From DATAES01 sp036493595 (GTDB lineage Bacteria; Actinomycetota; Acidimicrobiia; Acidimicrobiales; JACDCH01), in the NCBI GenBank assembly GCA_036493595.1, contig DASXPN010000023.1, positions 1 through 64,000 on the forward strand: a stretch of 64,000 nucleotides of DNA. Reading direction: 5' to 3'. Numbering within the stretch: position 1 is the first letter of the stretch; each line of letters begins with the position of its first letter. Shown one piece after another: positions 24,012 through 34,354 of the stretch. Both the position numbers and the translations under genes were made by a program. The notes beneath the pieces were generated by a model. That model saw only the letters and a list, made by a program, of their open reading frames with translations, had not been told where the DNA came from and did not search any database.

Positions 24012-24995
24012 TCAGTGGCGGGTGGACAGCGACAGGGCGAAGTCGCCGTGGCTGTCGGTCCACCAGTGCTCGAGACCGAAGCCCGCTTCAGCCAGCTCGG
24101 CTTCGACACCTTCGCGGCGGAACTTCGCGCTGATCTCGGTGCGCATCTCTTCACCGGATGCGAATGCAATGTCGAGCCCGAGATCGACGATACGGACGTG
24201 CTGCGCGCCATCGGATCGCAAGCGCATCTCGATCCACTCGTCCTCGTCATTCCATGCCGCGACGTGTGTGAAGCGCGCAGGGGCGAAGTCGGCGCCGAGC
24301 GAGCGGTTGATGACGTCGAGCACGTTGCGGTTGAACGCGGCGGTGACGCCCGCCGAATCGTCGTACGCCGCGACCAGGCGGTCGCGGTCCTTCACCAGAT
24401 CGGTTCCGAGCAACAGGTGCTCGCCTTCCGTCAGCACACCGGCGAGCTCGCTCAGGAACTTGGCTCGTTCGGCGGGCGCCAGGTTGCCGATGGTGCCGCC
24501 GAGAAACGCGACGAGACGCGTGCCGGTGTCCTCGGTCCCCGGGAGCAACGCCAGGTGACGCTCGAAGTCCCCGACCACGCCGTGCACGTCGACACCGGGA
24601 TAGGCATCCGCGATGGCGTCGCCCGCGTCGCGCAACGTGGCCTCGCTGCAATCGAACGGCGCGAAGACCTCCAGCGTGCCCACATCTCGCAGCGCGTCGA
24701 GTAGGAGGCGCGTCTTCGTCGACGTGCCGCTGCCGAGCTCCACGAGCGTGTGCGCCCCACTGGCTCTCGCGATGTCGCCGGCGCGCGCGTCGAGGATCTC
24801 GCGCTCGCGCCGGGTCGGGTAGTACTCAGGCAGGCGCGTGATCTCGTCGAACAACTGCGAGCCCCGGTCGTCGTAGAACCACTTCGGCGGCAACGTCTTC
24901 GGGTCAGCGGTGAGGCCGTTGCGCACGTCCTCGCGCAGCGCCCGCTCCATGTCGTCGGGATCGAGGTGGACGTCGATCGTCACCGTTCCGGTCAT
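24012..24995 (-). CDS. egtD: L-histidine N-alpha-methyltransferase EgtD
   Basis: EgtD trimethylates histidine to hercynine with S-adenosylmethionine, the first committed step of ergothioneine synthesis. The 327-residue length fits the family (about 320). Seen motifs are KWFYDDRGSQLFDEITRLPEYYPTRRE at residues 38-64, the SAM loop LVELGSGTSTKTRLLLDAL, FLGGTIGN, and the hercynine/histidine pocket segment FNRNVLDVINRSLGADF. The C-terminal EISAKFRREGVEAEL is characteristic. The ATG overlaps the egtC stop by 4 bp. It is the last gene of egtABCD. Confidence 0.96.
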   Translation of the reverse strand: MTGTVTIDVHLDPDDMERALREDVRNGLTADPKTLPPKWFYDDRGSQLFDEITRLPEYYPTRREREILDARAGDIARASGAHTLVELGSGTSTKTRLLLDALRDVGTLEVFAPFDCSEATLRDAGDAIADAYPGVDVHGVVGDFERHLALLPGTEDTGTRLVAFLGGTIGNLAPAERAKFLSELAGVLTEGEHLLLGTDLVKDRDRLVAAYDDSAGVTAAFNRNVLDVINRSLGADFAPARFTHVAAWNDEDEWIEMRLRSDGAQHVRIVDLGLDIAFASGEEMRTEISAKFRREGVEAELAEAGFGLEHWWTDSHGDFALSLSTRH

Positions 24996-25756
24996 GTGAG
25001 TGCTCCGATGTCGAGTGAGTTGCGGGTCGCGACGACGAGCGATCCTTCGCCGACCGCGTTCCACGCGGGGTCGTCGTCGTACGGTTCGGACGCGACGACG
25101 ACCGCGCTGGTCGCGGCGTCGCCGTCACCGGCGGTGCGGGTGAAGAGCGAGTCGCCGCAGGCGGTGGCGACGATGGTGTCGCCGTCGCTCAAGCAGAGAT
25201 TGAGGCGGGACGCGGGCGCGATCGCGAGCGTTTTCTTGATCACCGCCGCGACCGCGTCGGGCGGCGCGGCTCCGTCTGACATGCGATCGAGCACGAGACC
25301 GAACAGCACCTCGCTGTCCGTCGCGCCCTGCAGGTGCGCGATGCGCGTGTCGCTCAATGCTCGTCGCAGCTGTGTCGCGGTCGCGCCGGGGAAGTGGTCG
25401 ACCCGTCCGTTGTGCGCGAACAGCCATCGGTCGTGCGTGTAGGGCGCGGTGCACGACTCGTCCACGGGGAGGCCCGGCGACGCGTTGCGCACAGCGGCCA
25501 CGACCGCGCCACTGCGGACGACACCGGCGAGGCTGGCGAAGCTGTTGTCCGCCCACATCGGCGTCGTGGTGCGGTAGCGCGCCGGGTCGGGCCGCACGTC
25601 CGGCGCGTACCAACCGACACCGAAGCCGTCGGCGTTGATGCGTCCGCGCTGTTGATGCCGGGGCGCGTACGCCTGGTGGACGAGGCCGAACTCCGGCGCG
25701 CACAGCAGCGCGTCGAGTGTGACGGGTGGACCGAGATAGGCGATGAAGCGGCACAT
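24992..25756 (-). CDS. egtC: gamma-glutamyl-hercynylcysteine sulfoxide amidohydrolase EgtC
   Basis: This is a class II glutamine-amidotransferase fold enzyme (254 residues). It removes the gamma-glutamyl group from the sulfoxide intermediate of ergothioneine synthesis. After Met removal the nucleophile is Cys2 (MCRFIAYLG). Other pocket motifs are GRINADGFGVGWY, RNASPG, FAHNGRVD and ATDSEVLFGLVL. It lies between egtB (21-bp gap) and egtD (4-bp overlap). No clear ribosome site precedes it, so coupling from egtB is likely. Confidence 0.94.
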   Translation of the reverse strand: MCRFIAYLGPPVTLDALLCAPEFGLVHQAYAPRHQQRGRINADGFGVGWYAPDVRPDPARYRTTTPMWADNSFASLAGVVRSGAVVAAVRNASPGLPVDESCTAPYTHDRWLFAHNGRVDHFPGATATQLRRALSDTRIAHLQGATDSEVLFGLVLDRMSDGAAPPDAVAAVIKKTLAIAPASRLNLCLSDGDTIVATACGDSLFTRTAGDGDAATSAVVVASEPYDDDPAWNAVGEGSLVVATRNSLDIGALT

Positions 25757-25777
25757 GGTTCGCGGGCGACTCGTCGA

Positions 25778-26911
25778 TCAGGTGTCGTCGCCGGCGCAGC
25801 GCAATCCGCTGAAGATCTGGCGCCGGATCGGGTAGTCCCAGTTGCGGAAGGTCGGGCGGCGGACGGTGGCATGGGTCGCCCACGACCCACCGCGCAGCAC
25901 CTTGTAGTCGGGCCCGAAGAAGACCTCGGAGTACTCGCGGTACGGGTGGGCCGTGAACCCGGGCCACGGTGCGAAGTCCGATTGGGTCCATTCCCACACC
26001 GCGCCGACGCCGTCGAGGGCACCGGCGCGGTGGGCTGCCTCCCACTCGGTCTCGGTCGGCAACCGCTTGCCCGCCCAGCGAGCGTACGCGTCGGCCTCGT
26101 ACCAGCAGACGTGTTCGACCGGCTCGTCGGGTGCGACGGCGGCGCGGACGCCGAACCGGAGCACGGACCAGTCGCCGCCGCCTTCGTCGTGCCAGAAGAG
26201 GGGTGCGTGCGCGCCCTCTGTTCGGCACCACGTCCAGCCGCCGGCGTTCCACCAGCGCTCGTCCCGGTAGCCGCCGTCGGCGATGAACGCGAGGAAGTCG
26301 CGATTCGTCACCGGGGTGCGGTCGATGAGAAACGGCGCGAGATCGACTTCGTGCGCGGGACGTTCGTTGTCGTACGCCCACGGATCGTCGCTCGTACCGA
26401 TGACGACGCGTCCTGCCGGGATACAGCGCCCGGCTTCGGTCGCCCTCACACCCGTGGCGCGCTCGATGGGCGGCGGAGTGACGGCGCCGGAGAGTTGCAG
26501 CGTGGCGAGCATCGTCTCGTCGTGCTGGTGCTCGTGTTGGATCACCATCCGATGCACGAAGTCGCCGTCGTGGACGAGGTCGAGCGCGCGCTCCCGCACG
26601 GACTCTATGTAGCCCCGAGCGTCAACTGGCGAGAGCAACGGCAGTGCCGGCCGTCCCGCGCGGGGATGGCGGAACGCGTCATAGAGGTCATCGAGGTCGG
26701 GCCGGATCGCATCGCCGCCGAGCGAACGGACGAGCCAGAGCTCCTCGTAGTTGCCGACATGCGCGAGGTCCCAGACGAGCGGCGACATCAGCGGCGAGTG
26801 CTGCGCCCCCAAGAAGTCGTCGTCGAACGGCGCCAGCAAACCGAGCGTTCGTTGCCGTGCCTCGCCGAGCGCGTCGCTGATGTCGACGCGCGTGTCGACG
26901 CTCATCGCCAT
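25778..26911 (-). CDS. egtB: hercynine oxygenase (sulfoxide synthase) EgtB
   Basis: EgtB is a non-haem iron enzyme that joins hercynine and gamma-glutamylcysteine with oxygen to form the C-S bond. The 377-residue protein has an N-terminal DinB-like helical domain with the iron ligands (His51 in DLAHVGNYE, His126 and His130 in QHEHQHDE). A C-terminal formylglycine-generating-enzyme-like domain follows (FLIDRTPVTNRDFLAFI, RWAGKRLPTETEWEAAHR, VLRGGSWAT). ATG 26911 has GAGG seven bases upstream; an ATG two codons later overlaps the egtA stop. It is shorter than mycobacterial EgtB, mainly in the linker. Confidence 0.95.
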   Translation of the reverse strand: MAMSVDTRVDISDALGEARQRTLGLLAPFDDDFLGAQHSPLMSPLVWDLAHVGNYEELWLVRSLGGDAIRPDLDDLYDAFRHPRAGRPALPLLSPVDARGYIESVRERALDLVHDGDFVHRMVIQHEHQHDETMLATLQLSGAVTPPPIERATGVRATEAGRCIPAGRVVIGTSDDPWAYDNERPAHEVDLAPFLIDRTPVTNRDFLAFIADGGYRDERWWNAGGWTWCRTEGAHAPLFWHDEGGGDWSVLRFGVRAAVAPDEPVEHVCWYEADAYARWAGKRLPTETEWEAAHRAGALDGVGAVWEWTQSDFAPWPGFTAHPYREYSEVFFGPDYKVLRGGSWATHATVRRPTFRNWDYPIRRQIFSGLRCAGDDT

Positions 26912-27918
26912 CCCGGCACCTCGCCGGTCTCGAGCAGCTTCTTGCGGTCGGGTCCGTCGAGTACCAGCGCCGCCGCCAGCTCGACGGCGCGCGGCCAGCA
27001 CGCATCGTCGAGCGCGTCGATCGTGCGCAACTCGAACCATCCCCGGGGCCGTACCGGTGGGAACAGCGTCGTGAGGTGCTCGGCGAGGTCGGCCTCGGTC
27101 GGCCAGCCAAGCGGATGGCCGTGCTCGAGCCATCCGATGAACGTGAGTCCATCGAGGATCGGCACGCACTCGTCGACGTCGACCCGGACGAACATCACTC
27201 GCGCCTCGAGCGCGTACGCGGCCCAGGCAGACGGAAGGTCGAAGCCTTCGACGGGCATGGCGCGGGTGTAGTCGATGCGTGACCAGAGATCCATGCGATT
27301 CGGTGACGGCGCGTTGAAGAACTGCGCGAGCAACGGTGCCGCGAGCGTCGCGGCGCGCCACGCGTCCATCGGTTCACCGTCGACGTCCACGTTCACTTGG
27401 AGTGACGCGGAGTTGCACATCATCGCCCGCCCTTCCGGGCCGAACGCGTCGAAGTAGGCCTCCATGGCGCGGTACCGAGCGGTGTCGATGACGCGCTCGG
27501 GTGATCGGTGCTGGTCGAGTCCCGATCCTTGCAACCGGATGCCGGCCTCCCGCAACGCGCCCCGCAGCACTTCCATGTCGGTTCGCGTCGCGTCGATGGC
27601 CTCAGCAGCAGACGGTTGCGGAGCGGAGCTCAGCTCGACCTGGCCGCCCGGTTCGATGGTGATGCGCCCACCTGCGGGCAGGGTTCCGTTGGCGGCCGCG
27701 ACGACACCGCTGCCGACGCGCGCCGCGCCGGCCGCGACGCCGGCCAGGACAGGCGCGAGCTCTGCAGTGGTGAGCCGGCGGGCCGGATCACTCTCGTGAT
27801 ACGTGAGCCACTCCAGCTCGAGCCCGATGAGGGGATGGTCAGCGGGCGGTTGGACGGCCCGATCACGGACGAAGATGAGCGCGTCGCCCGCGGTCAGGCA
27901 CCGCGTGGGCGACGGCAC
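26902..27918 (-). CDS. egtA: glutamate-cysteine ligase EgtA
   Basis: EgtA makes the gamma-glutamylcysteine used by EgtB. The 338-residue protein fits the GCS2 family. The Glu-rich N-terminal strand IGLELEW binds ATP and metal, RITIEPGGQVELSSAP holds the substrate pocket, and MCNSASLQVNVDVD, RMDLWSRIDYTRAMP and PRGWFELRTIDALDD are characteristic. It is shorter than the mycobacterial enzyme (about 430 residues). The GTG start has no strong ribosome site. It lies six bases after the stop of a 31-codon ORF that does have one, suggesting coupled translation. Confidence 0.92.
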   Translation of the reverse strand: MPSPTRCLTAGDALIFVRDRAVQPPADHPLIGLELEWLTYHESDPARRLTTAELAPVLAGVAAGAARVGSGVVAAANGTLPAGGRITIEPGGQVELSSAPQPSAAEAIDATRTDMEVLRGALREAGIRLQGSGLDQHRSPERVIDTARYRAMEAYFDAFGPEGRAMMCNSASLQVNVDVDGEPMDAWRAATLAAPLLAQFFNAPSPNRMDLWSRIDYTRAMPVEGFDLPSAWAAYALEARVMFVRVDVDECVPILDGLTFIGWLEHGHPLGWPTEADLAEHLTTLFPPVRPRGWFELRTIDALDDACWPRAVELAAALVLDGPDRKKLLETGEVPGWR

Positions 27919-27924
27919 GACGGA

Positions 27925-28020
27925 CTACCGATGCCCGAACCGCGCCGCCACCCATGCGAGATTGCGCACGGGTGCCAGCCAGAGATAGTCGCTTGCGCCC
28001 ACTCTTGTGGTGCTCCTCAT
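27925..28020 (-). CDS. 31-residue ORF at the head of the egt operon (candidate leader or microprotein)
   Basis: An ATG preceded by GAAGGAG at six bases opens a 31-codon frame that ends in TAG six bases before the egtA GTG. The product is basic with an aromatic/hydrophobic core (DYLWLAPVRNLAWVAARFGHR). EgtA itself lacks a good ribosome site, so translating this ORF may deliver ribosomes to it. It has no run of Cys or His codons, so classical attenuation by substrate amino acid is not suggested. The amphipathic helix could also make a small membrane-associated protein. I know no family. Confidence 0.55.
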   Translation of the reverse strand: MRSTTRVGASDYLWLAPVRNLAWVAARFGHR

Positions 28021-28127
28021 TGCGGTCTCCTTCGTTCGGGCCGCCGGGGGCGACGGCGCGTCGACGTCAGATCGAGACGCTTTCGATTCCGTCCTGCGAC
28101 CGTACCTCCGGGATACGGAGCGAACGG

Positions 28128-29051
28128 TCAGCCGGATGTTGCCCCGATGAACGTAGCGACAACCCTCGCCAACTCCTCGCCACGATCTTCCTGGAGGAAG
28201 TGGCCGCCCCCCTCGATCGTCGTGTGCGGCTGACCCTCGCAACCGGGAATCTGCTCGCGAAGGACGCGGTCGGCGCCGCCCGTGATCGGATCCTGATCGC
28301 TGAACGCGCACAGGAACGGCTTGTCGAACGTCATCAGCGATTCCCACGCTTTGCGGTTCGCGGGCGCCGCAGGGTCGTCAGGCGAGCTCGGCACGAGCAG
28401 CGGGAACTGCCGCGCCCCTTCCTTGTAGGTCTCGTCGGGGAACGGCGCGTCGTACGCCGCGATCGTCGCGTCGTCGAGCGGCGTGCGGCAGCCGCCCTTG
28501 ACGATGCCACCGACGTGGAACTCGGGGGTCTCCTGGCTGAAGCGCTGCCACGCGAAGAAGGCCTCACCCGGGCTCCGGTCGCCGGTGGGAAGGAAGGTGT
28601 TGGCGGCGACCGCACGAGTGAACCGGTCGGGATGCTCGGCGACGAGGCGCAGCCCGATGAGGCCTCCCCAGTCCTGCCCGACGAACGTCAGCCCTTGCAG
28701 GTCGAGATGGTCGAACAGCGCCTCTCGCATCCAGTCGACGTGACGCTGGTAGGTGTACTCGGCGCGCGGCGTGGGCTTGTCGGAACGTCCGAAGCCGACG
28801 AGATCGGGAACGATGCAGCGGCAGGCCGCCTCGACCAGGATCGGGATCATCTTGCGGTACAGGTAGCTCCACGACGGCTCGCCGTGCATGAGCAGAACGG
28901 TTTCCTTGGCGTCGGCAGGCCCGGCATCGACGTAGTGCACACGCAGTTGATCGCCGCTGCCGTCACCCGCGGCGACATCGATGTAGTGCGGCGCCCACGG
29001 ATAGTCGGGAAGGTCGTCGAAACGGTCGTCTGGTGTGCGCAGGAAGTCCAC
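28128..29051 (-). CDS. haloalkane dehalogenase (HLD-I type alpha/beta hydrolase)
   Basis: GTG 29051 gives 307 residues, the usual family size. The oxyanion and halide region is HGEPSWSYLYRKMIP, which matches the DhlA-type HLD-I subfamily. The nucleophile elbow is VGQDWGGLIGLR, with Asp as nucleophile and Trp as halide ligand. A cap domain follows, and the C-terminal catalytic His is in GGGHFLQED. The presumed reaction is hydrolysis of carbon-halogen bonds to alcohol, halide and proton. The natural substrate is unknown. It is divergent from herA with a 40-bp gap. Confidence 0.88.
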   Translation of the reverse strand: MDFLRTPDDRFDDLPDYPWAPHYIDVAAGDGSGDQLRVHYVDAGPADAKETVLLMHGEPSWSYLYRKMIPILVEAACRCIVPDLVGFGRSDKPTPRAEYTYQRHVDWMREALFDHLDLQGLTFVGQDWGGLIGLRLVAEHPDRFTRAVAANTFLPTGDRSPGEAFFAWQRFSQETPEFHVGGIVKGGCRTPLDDATIAAYDAPFPDETYKEGARQFPLLVPSSPDDPAAPANRKAWESLMTFDKPFLCAFSDQDPITGGADRVLREQIPGCEGQPHTTIEGGGHFLQEDRGEELARVVATFIGATSG

Positions 29052-29091
29052 GTCCCCGACGCTGTCACACCCCGGCCGTACCATCCAACAC

Positions 29092-30803
<1,712 letters not shown>

Positions 30804-30807
<4 letters not shown>

Positions 30808-31964
30808 AGTTCCTGCACACCGCTGACTGGCACGTCGGGCGGACGATCCGCGGGCGATCGCGCGCCGACGAGCACCAAGCCGTGCTGGCCGAGCTCGCAT
30901 CGATCGCGCGTGAGCACGAGGTCGACGCGGTGCTCGTGTGTGGCGACGTCTTCGACACGGCGGCGCCGACGCCGGAGTCCGAGCGCGTCGTGTACGAGGG
31001 GCTGCTCGACCTCGCATCGACGGGTGCGCGTGTCGTGGTGATCGCCGGCAACCACGACAGCGACAGGAGATGGCAGGCGGTACAGCCGTTGCTCGAGCTC
31101 GGCGCCATCGTGACGCGGCCGATCTTCACGGACCCGTCGACGTCGGTCGTCGAAGTACCGAGTCGTGACGGCCGCGAGACGATGTTGGTGGCCGCGCTCC
31201 CGTTTCTCTCCCAGCGATGGGTCGTGAAGGCGTCGCAGCTGATGAGCAGCGAGGCCGCCGAGTCGGTGCAGCTGTACGAGGAGCGCTACCGCCAGTTGTG
31301 CGACTGGTTGTGCGCCCGCTTCCGGTCCGACACGGTCAACGTGGTTGCCGCGCATGCGTTCGTGCACGGTGCCGAAGCATCGGGTTCCGAACGAGCCGCG
31401 CACTTGAGCGCCGCCTATGGCGTGCCGGCCACTGTCTTTCCCGCGTCGGCGCACTACGTCGCGCTCGGGCACCTGCATCGCGCGCAGCAGATCCCCGGGC
31501 CGTGCCCCATCCACTACTGCGGCTCGCCCCTGCAACTCGACTTCGGCGAGGCGGGGCAGCAGAAGGTCGCGCTCGTCGTCGAGGCGTCGGCGGGCACGCC
31601 CGCGCGCGTGACGCCGGTGCCGTTGCAGTCGGGCCGCGCGCTCGTGAACATCGAGGGGACGGTCGACGAGTTGCGCGCCCGAGCCGAGTCCGGTGGTGTC
31701 GATGCGAGCGCCTATCTACGGGTGCAGGTGCGAGAGAAGCTTCGAGTCGGTCTCGCCGACGAAGCACGTGACCTGTTCCCGAACGTCGTCGACGTGGTGC
31801 TCGAGTCGTCCACTTCGTGGTCCGCGGGCAGCGGGCGCGACGCCGAGGCGCGCGCCGGTCGTTCGCCGCGGGAGTTGTTCGGCGCCTACCTCGACGACGC
31901 AGGCGTGCGCGACGACGCCCTGACGGCGTTCTTCGACGAGCTCTACGAGGAGGTCAGCACGTGA
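30804..31964 (+). CDS. sbcD: exonuclease subunit SbcD (Mre11-like)
   Basis: The 386-residue metallophosphoesterase-fold nuclease has all five family motifs: TADWHVG at residues 6-12, CGDVFD, AGNHDS, the His motif in AAHAFVHGA, and GHLHR. SbcD/Mre11 with SbcC/Rad50 opens and trims protein-blocked or hairpin DNA ends. The C-terminal region should bind the SbcC coiled-coil base. The ATG overlaps the herA stop and the gene's own stop overlaps the sbcC GTG, both by 4 bp. Confidence 0.94.
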
Positions 31965-34354
31965 GGCCGACCCGACTCGAGCTCGAGGGCTTCACCGCGT
32001 TCCGCGAGCGCACTGTCGTCGACTTCGAGGGTGCCGAGTTGTTCGCGCTGACCGGCGCAACCGGCAGCGGCAAGACCTCGCTGCTCGACGCCATCGTGTT
32101 CGTGTTGTACGGCACGGTGCCGCGACTCGCGGATCAACGGGCGGTGGCGCCGATCGTGGCCCAAGGCATGGCCGAGGCGCGCGTGAGGCTCGATTTCACC
32201 GTCGGCACCGACGCCTACACCGCGACGCGAGTCGTACGCCGCACCAAGACGGGCGCCAACACCGCCGAGGCCCGGCTCGAACGCGACGGCGAGGTGATTG
32301 CCGGCAACGCGGACGACGTCTCGGCTGAGGTCGCGTCCGTGCTCGGGCTCAGCTATGAGCACTTCACGAAGTGCGTGATGCTGCCGCAGGGAGAGTTCGC
32401 TCGCTTCCTCCACGACAAACCAAAGGATCGCCAAGACCTTCTCGTATCCCTCCTTGATCTCGGTCTGTACGGGCGGATGGCCGAGCTCGCGGGCCAGCGG
32501 TCATCGGCCGCGAAATCGGAGGCGTCGGTGCTCGAAGGCCGCCTCGGCGACCTCGCCGGCGCGTCGCCCGAGGCGGTCGCGGCGGCCAGGGCGCGAGTCG
32601 ACACGTTGGCGTCCTTGGTGGCGGAGCTCGACCAGGCGGCGCCCGAGCTCGAGGTGCTGGCGGCGGAGTCGGCGGCGGCGATGGCGGCGGCGACGCAACT
32701 GACTGCCGACGCGAGGCTGCTCGCGTCGACGCGGGTGCCCGAGGGTTTGGTCGAGCTGCACGATCGGTCGTCCGCCGCCGCGCAGCGGGTCGCCGGCGCC
32801 GATGCCGCGCTCGTGGCGGTCGAAGCCCGGCGCGTGGCCGCGACGGCCGCGCTGGCGGCACTGCCTGACCGATCCGAGCTCCTCCTGGTTCGCGAAGCGC
32901 ACGATCGGCTCGACGGCCTGCTCGAGCGGCGCGCCAAGGAGCAGCGCATGCTCGCAGAGCGAGCAACCGACGAAGCCGCCGCCGCGGCCACACTCGAGAC
33001 GGCGGAGTCGGCTCTCACTGCGGCGCGAGCAGACGAAGAGGCGGCGCTCGCCGCCCATCGCGCTCACGCGGTCCGCGCCGATCTCGTGGTCGGTGAACCG
33101 TGTCCGGTCTGCCTGCACGAAGTCGCCACCCTTCCCGGTGTCGCGGCCCCTCGCGCGCTCCAAGAGCCGCGGAAGCGGCGCGACAAGGCCGACCGCGATC
33201 AGCGAGCCGCGGCAGAGACGTACGCGGCTGCGAAGCACGCGATGGGGGTGGCGGAGGCGACACTGGTGCAGCTCACGACTGAGGTCGAGGCGGCCGAGGC
33301 AAGGGTCGAGGGCCTGGCGTCGCGCGACAAGATCGAGTCAACGCTCGCCGAGATCGACGCGTGCAGACTGACCGCCGAGGCGGCCACCACGGCAGAAGAC
33401 GAGGCGCGTCGCGCAATGCGCGACGCGACGAGGGAGCGGGACGCGATCGCGATGGAAGAGCGCGACGCAGAGCAGCGGTACAACGTCGCCCGCGATGGCA
33501 TTGCGGCGCTCGGTCCGCCGGCTCGCCTCAGAAGGGGCGCATCGCTGGTCGACGAGTGGCAGGCGCTCGCCGTTTGGGCCGAGGGCGAGGCAGTTGCGCG
33601 CCGCGACGAGTCGGGGCGCCAATCACAACGCGGGGCATCGGCGGCCGATCGGCGCCGCGAGCGCGTCGCTGAGCTCGTCGGGCGATGCCGTGAGTGCGAC
33701 GTCGACGTGCCATCGAAGACCGATCCCGCGGGCGCCGCCTCGCGTGCGCTGGGCGCGGCAACCGCCGCTCACGCGCACGTGGTCGAGCAAGCCGCGAGCG
33801 CGGAGAGGTTGCGCACCGACCTCGCCGCGGTCGCGGCGCGAGGCGGGGTGGCGAAAGGTTTGGCGACCCATCTCGATGCTCGCCACTTCGAGAAGTGGGT
33901 GCTCGACGAAGCGATGACCGCGCTGGCTGAGGGCGCCACCGAGCTGCTCGGCACGCTGTCCGGCGGTCAGTACGCGTTGCGCCTGGACGCGAAGACCGCG
34001 GCCTTCTGCGTCGTCGACCATCGCAATGCGGACGAAGTGCGTTCGGCTCGCACGCTGTCCGGCGGCGAGACCTTTCTCGCGTCGCTGGCGTTGGCGTTGG
34101 CGTTGGCCGATCGCATCGCGGTGCTGGCCGCCCGCGGCGCACCTCGGCTCGAGTCGATCTTCCTCGATGAGGGCTTCGGCACACTTGACGCGGACACCCT
34201 CGACGTCGTGGCCTCTGCCATCGAGGAGTTGGGCGCGTCCGGCCGGCTCGTCGGCGTCGTCAGCCACGTCGCCGACCTCGCGGAGCGCTTGCCGGTGCGC
34301 TTCGAGGTCCAGCGCGCCGGCAACGCGTCGTCCGTCGAACGGGTGGACCGGTGA
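31961..34354 (+). CDS. sbcC: exonuclease subunit SbcC (Rad50-like SMC-family ATPase)
   Basis: The 797-residue protein has Walker A GATGSGKT at residues 32-39, long Ala/Glu/Arg-rich coiled coils on both sides of a zinc hook CPVC near residue 380, ABC signature LSGGETFLASLALALALAD, and Walker B FLDEGFGTLD. It is shorter than E. coli SbcC (about 1,050 residues), so the coiled-coil arm is short. GTG 31961 overlaps the sbcD stop. The Rad50-Mre11 pair here is coupled to HerA and NurA, the archaeal rather than the usual bacterial arrangement. Confidence 0.93.
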   Translation: MRPTRLELEGFTAFRERTVVDFEGAELFALTGATGSGKTSLLDAIVFVLYGTVPRLADQRAVAPIVAQGMAEARVRLDFTVGTDAYTATRVVRRTKTGANTAEARLERDGEVIAGNADDVSAEVASVLGLSYEHFTKCVMLPQGEFARFLHDKPKDRQDLLVSLLDLGLYGRMAELAGQRSSAAKSEASVLEGRLGDLAGASPEAVAAARARVDTLASLVAELDQAAPELEVLAAESAAAMAAATQLTADARLLASTRVPEGLVELHDRSSAAAQRVAGADAALVAVEARRVAATAALAALPDRSELLLVREAHDRLDGLLERRAKEQRMLAERATDEAAAAATLETAESALTAARADEEAALAAHRAHAVRADLVVGEPCPVCLHEVATLPGVAAPRALQEPRKRRDKADRDQRAAAETYAAAKHAMGVAEATLVQLTTEVEAAEARVEGLASRDKIESTLAEIDACRLTAEAATTAEDEARRAMRDATRERDAIAMEERDAEQRYNVARDGIAALGPPARLRRGASLVDEWQALAVWAEGEAVARRDESGRQSQRGASAADRRRERVAELVGRCRECDVDVPSKTDPAGAASRALGAATAAHAHVVEQAASAERLRTDLAAVAARGGVAKGLATHLDARHFEKWVLDEAMTALAEGATELLGTLSGGQYALRLDAKTAAFCVVDHRNADEVRSARTLSGGETFLASLALALALADRIAVLAARGAPRLESIFLDEGFGTLDADTLDVVASAIEELGASGRLVGVVSHVADLAERLPVRFEVQRAGNASSVERVDR

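Noticed and set aside
25334..27271. 645-codon plus-strand ORF across egtB/egtC
   Set aside because: Antisense to well-supported ergothioneine genes with Arg/Val/Glu-biased composition and no family.
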